Shown here one piece after another: positions 47,401 through 57,915 of a stretch of 64,000 bases of DNA. This DNA comes from Megalonaias nervosa (taxonomy: Eukaryota > Mollusca > Bivalvia > Unionida > Unionidae), in the NCBI GenBank assembly GCA_016617855.1, contig JAECUM010001080.1, forward strand, positions 124,001 to 188,000, read 5' to 3'. How positions within the stretch are numbered: the first letter of the stretch is position 1; each line of letters starts with the position of its first letter. The position numbers were made by a program, and so were the translations under genes. The notes below the pieces were generated by a model, which saw nothing but the letters and a program-made list of their open reading frames with translations, was not told the origin of the DNA and searched no databases.

Positions 47401-49450
47401 TTTATCACATGGTCTAGTTGGTCCTAAAAGAAAATGGTGCGTTATACATCCAATATGGCTACCATGAAAGCTGTCTTGAAAGAGTGCTGTCCTGAATGGA
47501 TAGTCATATTGATATGGGGTTTTCACCGAACAGGCTTAGAATGATGACTGCTTGGTTCTAAATGAAAATGGTGCCAGTCTGACATCCAGTTTGTCCATGG
47601 TGGCAGCTGATTTTAAAGACTGTTATCACAGAACAATATTAGAAGTGGTTTCAGCATTTTGTAGTTAGAAGGAAGAAATTGTTGTATTTTGAATTCCAGG
47701 AAATTTTTTTTTGTCCAGAAGAGCTTCAGTCCCTTCAAGGGACTCTTGGATTTCAGTGTATGGATAATTAGTATTATTTTACTTCACCTACATTTAAAAT
47801 TGCTGCAGAATAAAGTGGCTTCTAGAGTCAAAATACCTATATTAAATAATTTTTAAATCATTAGCATGTGTCATTTACATGTATCTAAGCTATACACAGT
47901 GACCATTCTTTTGACCATAAACCCATCAAAATAAGCCTTAGACATTCCCTTCTACAATATGGAAAGTTGGCAAGGTTGAAATTTGTGAAGTACATCCTTC
48001 AAATAAACACCGGAAAACCTTGGCTAATTAAAAAACCTATTTATCCTGAGTTACAGTATTTATATGAAATATTGAATGCTAGGTTAAAGAGTTTGAGCTG
48101 TTACCAAATTTTGGTCTTTGTTATGATTGATATTGCTCATTTTGCTCAGAAGCCACAACAAGACCAGGGTTCCTTTGATATGTTGCAATGTGCCGCGCTG
48201 CATTTGAGCTTACTAAGAACCCATTTCATGCTTGGACTAAATCCGTCTTCATCAAACTGATATTTCTCACACTTGCATAACTGCATATTTTTCAACAGTT
48301 GGCATGGAGGCTGTATGCTGTTTCCACTCCAATGAAAAGTTCAGTTAACTATTGTCTGCCTCCATTAGCTGCAGCCCATTCACCTCAAGCTTTATTACTT
48401 ATGTTGTCATGGTAACAATTTTTTTATTTTTTGTTCACTCAACAGAGGCTGTTGAAAATGATCAGTTTTGGAATGGGTTTAGTGTATGTGATGGCAGCAG
48501 CTGCCAACAGAAAAATTGCAAGTTACTTTGCCAAGTCATAAAAACGGAGGTGCTCATTAGTAGTGTAAAATATTCTATTGGCCACAAGTGGGTAACTGAT
48601 TTTCCATAAAACAGTCAGAATCAGGCCATTTAACAACCGTATTGCTTCTAAAATTCAGATTAATTTTAATAATTGTACACTGATATCAAAGGCAGCTGTA
48701 GTTTTTGATGGTATATGTCCTGTATATGTTAAATGTCATGTGTGAATATATGACAGCTAGTGCCAGATCTAATTGCAATAACTGCTATCTTATAAATGTC
48801 AGGGTATGAAGTTACAACAAATGACATTGTTAACATTAGTACTGTAACCCACATGTTAAGTTCTAATGGTCATGGTCCATCCACTAGAACAAGTTTATTA
48901 TCACTGCTCTTAAAGTACTGTAAGGATTGTCATGAAACATTGTAAAACAAATTCATCCCATGGTCTGGTTGATCGTAAATAGAAATGGTGCCACTTGGAT
49001 GCCCAATATGACCACCAGAGCAGCCATTTTGAAAATCTTGTTATCACTTCTCCTTTTGAATGGATGGTCATACCCACATGGGGTTTTCACTAAAAGATTT
49101 GTGCTGTCTGGTTGGTCCTAAATGAAAATGGTGCCATTTTGAAAATCTAGTTATTTCCATTCCTCCAGAATGTGGATGGTCTTAAGAACATACGGACTTC
49201 AGTAAAAGACTTCTTATGTTGTCTAGTTGACCATAATTGAAAATGGTGCTAATCTGATGTTCATTGTGACCGCAACACCAGCCATCTTGGAGGTCTTGTT
49301 ATTGCCGCTCCTCCTGAGTGAATAGTCAAAATTCTTATGATGTCTAGCTAATTCTAAATGAAAATGGTACTGCTCATACATCCAATATGCCCACCACAGT
49401 GGTAAATTTCTATGAGATTCTTTTGGCCATTCTTCCATTTTTTTGCTCAG
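47401..49450. repeat. Dispersed repeat units (CCAATATGGCC) and unidentified sequence
   Basis: At about 47410-47640 and 48900-49440 several diverged units contain TGAAAATGGTGCC, CATCCAATATGGCCACC, GATGGTCATATTGATATGGG and TTTTCAC[CT][GA]AA. The middle (47650-48890) shows no element. Two short frames (47967-48260 and 48352-48609) have no recognisable domain and no convincing splice context. Confidence 0.55.
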
Positions 49451-51345
49451 ATGGCTTTATGGTCAGGTGATATTATGGTATGACCCTGCATCTGGCATGT
49501 TGTCCTTTGTCCATTGTTCTTCAGTATTAATTATTTTTGTAACTTTTTCCCCAATATTAATTGGCCAGTTAAAAGTTTTGTGGGAATATTTCTCAGGATA
49601 TGCTTAACCAAAGTTATGTTTGTGGTGGTCAGGGCAGCAGTATGGCATGTGTAGCAGTCATGTTGGAAGCATATTTTCAACCTTTTACAGAATGGCTAAA
49701 TCAGTTTTGTTAATTGAGTCTCATGTGGCCCCCTTGATAATAATGCAGCTTGCATAGCAACCACATGGAAAACATATTTTTCATGTCTCCAGGACTGAAC
49801 CAGTTTTTATTAAAGTTGCTGGATATGATTTTCATGACATGCAATGCTAGATTCCATGATAGTTGTTCTGGTGTCTTTAAAATGCCGGAGTAAGTTTTGA
49901 TGAAACATGGTTAGAACATTTTACAGAACTTGCTCTATCAGAATTTTGTTTTGGGATTGGTTCTCCATTGCGGCATATAGCACTTTATTTGCCAGTTCAG
50001 TTGAGCTACCAGTAGTTTTGATCACACTTGATATTGCATGGCTTATTCTATAAGTTTGGGTGCATGTAGCTCTCCTATCATTGCTGTTGTTTCTGTAGCA
50101 GTGATGTGGAAAACCTATATTCAGCTTCACCAGAATGACTGAGCTAATGTTGATCAAGCATGGTAGGAATGAATCTTTTAACAGGTTCAGCTAGAATTGT
50201 ATCCAGGGTGGCCAGATATGTCATTGGGGTTGTTATCATTTGCATCATTTTAGGCACATGATATGAGGATTTCTCATTTGCAGTGTGCTGCATGCTTTTC
50301 AATGCATACTTGTCAAGATCCTTTTTACTACTTACTAGAAATGTTCAAATATGTGTTGCAAGTTGTGCAGTACACAAAGCTTTTCCCCTTTTTACTATGT
50401 TTCACATATTTATATTCGTCTAACCAAGTTCTGTTGAACTTGCAAACATATTTCTTTTTTCCAGTGGCGTATTTTCCTTCGAATCTGTTATCATATGTGT
50501 CAGTATGGCACCAAAATTATTATATTACCAAATAGATTAAGAACCCTTTTATACTTGTCAGGTTGCCTGCAAACTGTTAAACATTACACAATATTTAAAT
50601 ATTGATGAGTAAAACAACTTACATGTATAAAATAAATTAATCAGCACGTGTTATGAGTTGTGATTTTATTGGTTGTTAGATCGATGACCACTTGATAGAT
50701 GGATTACGATAGTTGTAATAGTCCATGGATGTTGTTTAAACTGGAAATGCCTGTGCATTGCAGATGTTGCTTTAGAAGGAAATACCTATAATTGGCAGAT
50801 TTTTTATTTTCTGGAGTTTTTGTGGGCTAATCAATAGATCTAAAGATTGGGTCTAAAATTAAAAAACTTCCAACAAGGTGGGAGACTTGGCATTTATGAT
50901 TTACATCAACCAGTTAGAAAACCTGTTTTCAACATGTTTTCCAGAATGACTTAGCCTGATTTGATCAAACTAGGTAAGAATGTTTCTAAGGTTATGTGCC
51001 ACAGTTGTTTGTGGTGACTTTCCAAGGAATCATATGACTTGTTTAATAACTAGATGGAAAACCTACACATTGTACTCATCACGCATCAAGCAATGGTTAT
51101 TGTTATTACTACTATAAAAAATAAAAATGCCTCAAATTCACCCCTATATTTTATGTAAATTCATATAAAATCCCTATAATTCTATGCAAGAAGCACATTG
51201 TTATTTCACAGGATATATTCATTACAATTGAACAAAGTATTAACAGGAATTCAATTTACTCCCCATCCATTTTCTTTAATTACAAGTTGAGTGTATTGGA
51301 GAAATTTTCTGTGGTACTCGAAATAATTTGGGGGTTTCTTTCATT
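49451..51345. other. No gene seen; very diverged repeats
   Basis: About 49560-50200 contains repeated phrases (CAGTCATGTTGGAAGCATAT; CAACCACATGGAAAACATAT; GCAGTGATGTGGAAAACCTA) spaced 100-150 bp, probably an old tandem repeat. The remainder is unremarkable. Confidence 0.45.
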
Positions 51346-52280
51346 ACCTGGTGACCGTAAAGGAACTATTAGATCTTGATTTCACTCAGTAACAGGGTGT
51401 CTTGGTGACTGAGTGGCCTAAAGTGTTCACCTTTACTGTTCATCTCACCTCTGTCCACGTGGGTTCAAGTCTTGGACTCCACTATTATGGGTATGTGAGA
51501 AAGCTTACCAGTAGCTTCCCATGGGTAGGTGGTTCTTATTGGTCCGGGTTCTTCTTCACCAGTCATACTGGCCATCATGTATAGCCTGTCTTGTCTTGAA
51601 AAATGGCATTAAACCTACAACAACATTTTGTGTGACACTCTATTAACTCTCATTCCTTTCACAAACAGGTGACTTTATTAGAGCCAGTAGATCTTATTTA
51701 CACTCAGCAACACTTTGACACTCAAATTCATATTTGTTCAGTTCATTACCAGGTGACTATGTATTAGAACCTTCAGAGCTTAGTTGCACTGAGCAGCGCT
51801 GCAAAACACTCATTCACTCCAATTCCTTTCATTTCCATTTGACCTATTATAGCCATTCAGCAACAGTGTGGGACTCAAAATTACTCCAATTCCTTTCATC
51901 ACCATGTGACTGTATTAGAGCCATGTGATCTTAGTTGCACTCAGCAACACTGTGACACTTCAGTTCAATTCAGTTTCTTTCATTACTAGGTGCTCTTAGA
52001 ACATAAGATCACAGTTGCACTCGGCAATGCTGTGTGGCACTCTAATAATAAAATCTAGTTCATTACACTGTTAGGTGACTATTTTGGAACCACTAGATCT
52101 TAGTTGTACTCATCAATACTGTGTGATACTCTTGTTCTTACCAGATGACTATATTGGAGTCATTAGATCAGGGTCTGTTTCACAGATTTTGAATTCTTAC
52201 TTATGAACATTTATCATTTAGCAGTGTTGCACTGCACTCAGAAACACTGTGTAACACTCTAGTCCACACATGTCCTTTCC
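51346..52280. repeat. ~85-bp array of acceptor-like units before the glypican exon
   Basis: About eight degenerate units contain CCAATTCCTTTCATTACCAG, GTGACTATATTAGAGCC, AGATCTTAGTTGCACTCAGC and AACACTGTGACACTC. Each has a pyrimidine tract and an AG followed by GTGAC or ATGAC. The array runs straight into the real acceptor at 52286, whose CCTTTCCTTTCAG and following CAGATGACATTG resemble the same part of the unit. SINE-A at 51395-51624 is inserted in it. Confidence 0.75.
51395..51624 (+). mobile_element. SINE-A, inserted in the array
   Basis: The head GGTGTCTTGGTGACTGAGTG is followed by the B box GGTTCAAGTCT, GTGAGAAAGCTTACCAGTAG, ATGTATAGCCTGTCTTGTC and a short CAACAAC tail. Removing it restores a continuous repeat unit (CACTCAGTAACA followed by TTTTGTGTGACACTC). 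Confidence 0.87.
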
Positions 52281-52286
52281 TTTCAG

Positions 52287-52413
52287 ATATCAGATGACAT
52301 TGTCAGACCCAAGCCTTGTGAGTCAGGCTCAGAATAACCAGGAAGTCAAGGTCTCTCTGATATTAGACCCTAAAATGCGAAGGCTAAAGGATAAATTGTC
52401 TTCTGTCAATCTG
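52287..52413 (+). CDS. Glypican, next internal exon
   Basis: This 127-nt exon (phase 2 in, phase 0 out) lies between the acceptor TTTCAG and donor CTG|GTAAGC. Its first base completes the Gly codon begun at 19135. The 42 further codons read YQMTLSDPSLVSQAQNNQEV, KVSLILDPKMRRLKDKLSSV, NL. In vertebrate GPC4/GPC6 and fly Dally-like the CWNG motif is followed by a Tyr, a short variable stretch, an N-N-P-E-V-like block and a helix beginning with several hydrophobics. This exon has the same order (Y, NNQEV, then a helix), which supports the glypican call and the joining of the two exons. The heparan-sulfate attachment Ser-Gly sites and GPI signal would lie further downstream; I do not see them before the window ends. 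Confidence 0.85.
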
Positions 52414-52504
52414 GTAAGCCAAAATTTCATGTTTATATATATTATACCTGACAGTGTGAACACAAAATATTAGCAAGCACAAAATTGTAGCAGTTTGGAT
52501 GAGC
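52414..52504 (+). other. Start of next glypican intron
   Basis: Begins GTAAGCC. No later glypican exon was recognised to 64000, so this intron exceeds 11.5 kb, or the next exon was missed. Confidence 0.6.
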
Positions 52505-52740
52505 ATATTAAATTTGCTGATGTCCAGCACAGTTGACAAATGACCAGACAGAGATAGCTACACGCACCATATATACTCGCATACAAGTTGACAAATGACC
52601 AGACAGAGATAGCTACACACACCATATATACTCACATACGAGTTGACAAATGACCAGACAGATAGCTACACACACCATATATACTCGCATACAAGTTGAC
52701 AAATGACCAGACAGAGATAGCTACACACACCATATATACT
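52505..52740. repeat. 53-bp tandem repeat containing a MITE end
   Basis: Four copies of a unit GTTGACAAATGACCAGACAG, AGATAGCTACACACACC, ATATATACTCGCATAC. The last part is the terminal motif of the MITE at 52729, so the array was built from the MITE end and its flank. Confidence 0.92.
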
Positions 52741-52937
52741 CACATACGAGTTGGATCAAACTGCAAACCACATAGATCAAGATCTGATGTTGCATAATGT
52801 CCCGGCAGATCAGGATCTATGTAGTTTGTTAGGAGTAATCAGTAAAACAAAGAACATAAACCCTGATCAGCTGGCACTTTGTGCCATAAAAGATCAGGGT
52901 CTGTGTTGTTTGCAGTTAGATACAACTTATGAGCAAG
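52729..52937. mobile_element. Second copy of the TACCATAT MITE
   Basis: It begins ACCATATATACTCACATACG and ends ACAACTTATGAGCAAGT, missing the last about 10 bp. Internal GATCAGGATCTATGTAGTT and GATCAGGGTCTGTGTTGTT blocks match the copy at 27529-27744 in reverse orientation and give it hairpin potential. The 86-codon frame here follows the repeat and is not a gene. Confidence 0.82.
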
Positions 52938-53029
52938 TTGATTTTTCTGTAAAACCAATTTGTTTCATTTTAAAATTTGACCACTTTACTCGAGGCATTG
53001 TTGAGTGGTAATGATTATTTCATGCAGGT
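52938..53029. other. Spacer
   Basis: Short AT-rich spacer without features. Confidence 0.4.
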
Positions 53030-53410
53030 GAAAAATAATGAAGTTCTTACTAATTGAATTGTTCCATTAAATAGAGTTAATTGAATTTTGCAGTATGTAT
53101 TGCAAATTGAATTGATACATTACATATTGCAAATTGAATTGATACATTACTTTTTGCAAATTGATTGATACATAGTGTTAATTGAATTGATGTATTATTT
53201 GATGCAAATTGAATTGATACATAGTTCAGTTTGAATTGATACATTGTGTAGTGCGAATTGAATTGTTAAATTATGTAGTGCAAATTGAATTGATGCATTA
53301 TGTAGTGCTAATTGAATTGATGCATTTTGCAGTGTACATAGAATTGATACATTACATATCACAAATTGAATTGATGCACTAATTAGTACAAACTGTTTTG
53401 ATATCTAATC
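53030..53410. repeat. ~30-bp AT-rich repeat (AATTGAATTGATACATT)
   Basis: A dozen degenerate units GCAAATTGAATTGATACATT plus ATGTAGT, with lengths of 28-33 bp. AATTGAATT gives many AATT-type inverted pairs. Confidence 0.88.
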
Positions 53411-53489
53411 ATTAGGACATCATGTCATTTTTGTCAAGCAAGCTGAACTTGACAGGTGATGTTATGCAGTGGTTCTTACATTGTTTGGA

Positions 53490-53720
53490 ACATGATTCAC
53501 TAACAGTCCATGGAAATGTTGAATAACATGATTGCTAACAGTCCATGGGAATTTTGAATAACGTGATTGGCTAGCAGTCCATGGGAATTTTGAATAACAT
53601 GATTGGCTAACAATCCTTGGGAATTTTGAATAATACAATTGACTAACAGCCCATGGGATTTTCGAACGGCATGATTGGCTGGCAGTCGATGGAAAATTTT
53701 GAACAACATGATTGGCTGGC
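53490..53720. repeat. 36-bp minisatellite, left part
   Basis: About six units of TTGAATAACATGATTGGCTA plus ACAGTCCATGGGAATT. The array is split by the hAT at 53721 and continues at 55882. The 115-codon - strand frame across it is an effect of the repeat (36 is a multiple of 3). Confidence 0.93.
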
Positions 53721-55881
53721 CAGGGTTCCCACACTACCGGGAAATCGGGAAAAAGTCGGGAGAAATGATAATTTTTTTCCTGACCGTGAAAAGTCCTTAA
53801 AGTTTGCAAATATTGATGAAAGTCAGGAAAAAGCCCAGGAATTTTTCACCATCACTTGACGCCCGAAACAATCACGTGATTGAGTCCTAACTAAACTGAT
53901 CGTGAGTTAAATTATCGAGTTCTAACCAGAATATTCGGAGGGTGTGGTATGGATCATTTGGGTGCTTGCAATAAAATATATGCTGAGTCAATCCAGATGC
54001 TTAGTTGATTAGATTCACCTAGTAGACTTATATTTTCAAAGTCAGCTCGATATCCGTATCTTTCCTTACATGGAAGGTATGAAAATCAGTCAAGCATCAC
54101 AAGAGGCCAATATTGTGGTGGCAAAGCGTAGCTGCTTACCTGATGGTCTAGCAAACTTTAAACATTGTTAGATTGATACATGCATGAAATCGATATGAAA
54201 ATTACTTATTTTCTCAAAAATTGTGAGTATTAAAATCGTTATGTCTTTAATCTGCTGAAAGACAAGTTAAAACTATGGCGTTGATGAAGTGTGACCTGGT
54301 ACTCGCGATTGCATTACTAGTCGCATGAGTACACAAATCTAACAACCCACATTTTCAAGTATTGTAGCTAAAAAATAAAATATTAAATAAATGAAAGTCG
54401 TATACTGGTTGTAAAAAAAATACAAAAACAAAAAAACACAATTTTCCATGTTTATATATATTCTGAGAACAATTTCTGGAGTTTTGTTGTGTCACATAAC
54501 TACCACGTTGACATGTGCTGTCTGCTTGATAAATCAGACTGGACAAATTGCTGGTTTTTACAAAAAGTATCTGACTTTCATTTAATATAATTGAATTTCT
54601 GTACAACAACATTAAAAAGGAGTTTGTTGTTGATGTCACGTGAATGTTGGATTTCCGATGTTGTCATTTGAGATTTGTGAAGTTATGTGACTAGTAATGC
54701 AAATGGCGAGTACTGGGTCAGGTTTCATCTGTGCCGTAGTTTCGTCTAGTTTGTCAGTGGCTTAAAGACTAAACGATTATAATACTTGACATTTCTGAGA
54801 AAATAAATCATTTTCCTATTGATTTCACGCAGGTATAAGTTGATATAACATAAGTTTAAATTTTCTAGGCCCGATGGTAAGCGACTGCCATATGTCACTA
54901 AAACACAGTGGCGGCAAATTCCAAATTTTTGATATGCAATTACAATGACCCCACACCCCAACCTAAATGTCCAAAATGAAAAGTGGGGTGGGAATATTCA
55001 GAGGAAACCCGGATTAGAAAACGGACTGCTATTCGTTTTAAGCCAAATTTGTAGTCCAAATTGTTGAATCTCAGAGCTGAAATGAGAAATTGTTGTCCCC
55101 TGTATTATATATTAAAAAATGATATGAGCCCCTGTATCAATACAGGTTTGGGGACTGGTTTAACAAATTACATGAAGACAAGTTGATTTTACAGAAAATT
55201 CAGTCCTTGTTTATAAAAACAGTATATAATTTTGAAGGTCTTTTGTCAAAATGTAAATCAACCCTTTTTGAAAATGATTTTTAAATAATGGATTTTTAAC
55301 CAGATCATCTTAAGGAGGTTAAGTTGTTTGAAAAATCTTGTTTGGGATTTTCTTGGCACAGATTCAGGGTTAAACTCTTTTCATAACAAGACAAGATTCT
55401 AATTATTTGCATTTTTTTTTTTTTTATATACTTTAATAGGAAACGTTTACTTTCTATAAGATGCATATATATATTGCTATAGAATTCTTTAGAATTAAAA
55501 CTTTGAAAGGAAACAAAACTAATTTATGTTCATTATGTTGTTCCCACTTAGCAATATAATGCAGGTCAGCAAAATAAAGTTAGAATTCGTATTCTGTACA
55601 TTGAAATGACTTTACATGCCAATTTATAGGAATACAATCAAACTTGTTTCGTGTGATACATTTTGTGGTTTTATACATGATTATCTTTTCTGACTTAGAT
55701 GTTTTGGAGAGTCTTGAAAGAGAAACATCTTTAGATTTAGAAAATGCATGTTTTATGATCTAAAATGTTCTTTAATTCCATTCAGTAATGGTCATATGTG
55801 AACCTTTGAAAAAATTAATTTCATCCTGGAAAAACCCTGGAAATGACCTGGAAATTTATCCTTATAAAAGCATGGGAACCA
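53721..55881. mobile_element. 2.2-kb hAT-like transposon inserted in the 36-bp array
   Basis: The left end is CAGGGTTCCCACACTACCGG, with GGGAAATCGGGAAAAAGTC inside. The right end is GCATGGGAACCA, with CCTGGAAATGACCTGGAAAT inside. TGGCTGGC occurs at 53713-53720 and 55882-55889, an 8-bp duplication. Deleting the element rejoins the array in register. No hAT transposase domain was recognised in the interior, so it is non-autonomous or badly decayed. Confidence 0.8.
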
Positions 55882-56035
55882 TGGCTGGCAGTTGATGGAA
55901 ATTTTGACAACATGATTGGCTGGCAGTCGATAGAAATTTTGAACAGCATGATTGGCTAGCAGTCTGTGGAAATTTTGAACAACATGATTGGCTAACAGCC
56001 CATGGAAATCTTGAACAGCATCCATGGGAACTTTG
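55882..56035. repeat. 36-bp minisatellite, right part
   Basis: Four units of GGCTGGCAGTCGATAGAAAT and TTTGAACAGCATGATT continue the array at 53490-53720. Confidence 0.92.
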
Positions 56036-56609
56036 AAGAACAATTTACGGAAAGTTGGTTTTGACAATGAAGCTGTGATATGATAAGTGGAAATGTCTAG
56101 ATGTTTTGAGTTTTTCTGTTAATTACGTCTGTCATCTGCTTACATTAGGCAAATTTTAATTGGTTGATAATTTGATATTGTAAAATGTAATGTGGAAAAA
56201 CTCTAATAAAGGAAATTCATTAAAGCTAAAATAGCCAGTAATTTGAATTTACAGTAAAACGACAAATAATAAAAGCTAAAGCCCCCCACCCCACCCCATG
56301 TGCATTTGCAGTTGGCTGACTGTCCTTGTCTCTTATTGCCAACCCTAGCACTTTTTTCCCCCATGGTTAAACAATAAAATCAGAAAAATTGCATTAAATG
56401 TTTTTTTTAAAAACAAATGACAAAATGAAACAGAAAAAGCCAAACAATCTGCCTACCCAAATTTTAAAACAAGTGCAATACAAAACACAAACATTTTTTA
56501 TGCCTACAGGCAAAGTAAATAAAAGAAAAACAAATTGAATAAACTCCTTTACACCAATGAATTTATAGATACTCATTACTAAAAGAATATTACATGCAGT
56601 ACTTTGTGA
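56036..56609. other. No gene seen
   Basis: AT-rich sequence. The 60-codon - strand frame at 56394 is hydrophobic low-complexity. Confidence 0.4.
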
Positions 56610-57640
56610 AGTATTTAGAATAACGTAACTTTAAAGAAAGGCTTTATTTATAGAATACTGTAACAATACAGAAAGGTGTTATTTATAGAATACTGTAACA
56701 TCACTAAAAGTCATTATTTATAGAATACTGTAACATTACTAAAAGTCATTATTTATAGAATACTGTAACATTACTAAAAGGCATTATTTATAGAATACTG
56801 TAACATTACTGAAAGTCTGTTTATGGAATACTGTAACAGTACAGAAACGTTGCTGTTGTTGTTGTTGTTATGGGGCTTAATGCCGTTTTTCAGCACACGA
56901 TAGGCTAGACATGGCGGCCAGTATTAATGGTGGAGGAAGAAACTGGGAAATCCGCAAAAGAACCACCGACCCACGAGAAGCTACTGGCAAGCTTTCTCAC
57001 ATATCTACATTCGCCGAATCTTAGACTCGAACCCACGCAGACAGAGGTGAGACGGCAGTGATCAGTAACGGAGAGCGCTTTAGACCACTAGGCCACTCGG
57101 GGGCCCTACAGAAACTTGTTATTTATAGAATACTGTAACATTACTGAATGTCATTATTTATAGAATACTGTAACATTTCTGAAAGGCATTATTTATAGAA
57201 TACCGTAACATTACTGAAAGTCTATTTATAGAATACTGTGACAATACAGAAACTTGTTATTTATAGAATACTGGAACATTACTGAAAGTCATTATTTATA
57301 GAATACTGTAACATTACTGAAAGGCATTATTTATAGAATACTGTAGCATTACTGAAAGTCTATTTATAGAATACTGTGACAATACAGAAACTTGTTATTT
57401 ATAGAATACTGTAACATTACTGAAAGGCATTATTTATAGAATACTGTAACATTACTGAAAGGCATTATTTATAGAATACTGTAGCATTACTGAAAGTCTA
57501 TTTATAGAATACTGTAACAATACAGAAACTTGTTATCTATAGAATACTGTGACATTACTGAAAGGCGTTATTTATAGAATACTGTAGAAATACAGAAAGT
57601 TTATTTATAGAATACTGTAACAATACAGAAAGTCTTGGTG
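56610..57640. repeat. ~35-bp minisatellite (TATTTATAGAATACTGTAAC)
   Basis: About 22 units of ATTATTTATAGAATACTGTA plus ACATTACTGAAAGGC, with shorter 26-28-bp variants (GTCTATTTATAG...). Units with ACAATACAGAAACTTG alternate with ACATTACTGAAAG in a repeating pattern on the right side. Interrupted by SINE-A at 56849. Confidence 0.95.
56849..57106 (-). mobile_element. SINE-A inserted in the 35-bp array
   Basis: In reverse it carries GGGCCCCCGAGTGGCCTAG (A box region), the B box GGTTCGAGTCTAAG, GTGAGAAAGCTTGCCAGTAG, TCTAGCCTATCGTGTGCTG and a (CAA)n tail. TACAGAAAC flanks it on both sides (56840-56848 and 57107-57115), a clear target duplication. Confidence 0.94.
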
Positions 57641-57857
57641 GGTGGTATATATGTAGGGCTATGACATGAACACGGTTGAGTGAAAATTCTACTTGAGAAA
57701 TACAGAATAAATTTATACAGTAAGATAGCTTCAGAGTTCAAAATCTTTCTTTATATAGCTAGAATTAAAGACATAAATGTCAAGTAGAATTTTCAGCTGA
57801 CTTTACCATTTAATTTGCAGACTGTTTTATTATTCATCCAAGTTGTGTTGAACTTTC
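57641..57857. other. No gene seen
   Basis: Short AT-rich stretch. Confidence 0.4.
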
Positions 57858-57915
57858 TCACTCTCTCTCTTTCTCTCTCTCTCTCTCTGTCTCTCTCACA
57901 CACACACACACACAT
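57858..57915. repeat. (TC)n(AC)n microsatellite
   Basis: A CT run with few interruptions, joined to a CA run. Confidence 0.95.

Larger units (their letters stand above)
19137..52286 (+). other. 33.15-kb glypican intron
   Basis: This stretch lies between the donor GTAAGC at 19137 and the acceptor TTTCAG ending at 52286. The flanking phases (2/2) are compatible, and the joined reading frame continues through the glypican motif. Nearly every recognisable feature inside is a repeat or transposon, listed individually. A missed small exon cannot be excluded, but the two flanking exons already encode adjacent parts of the protein. Confidence 0.8.

Noticed and set aside
48352..48609. 85-codon frame with a possible signal-anchor and Cys-rich end
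   Set aside because: No family recognised, upstream context shows no promoter or splice fit, and the ENDQFWNG similarity to the glypican CWNG block is too short.
53462..53809. 115-codon - strand frame
   Set aside because: Runs through the 36-bp minisatellite (divisible by 3) into the hAT end.
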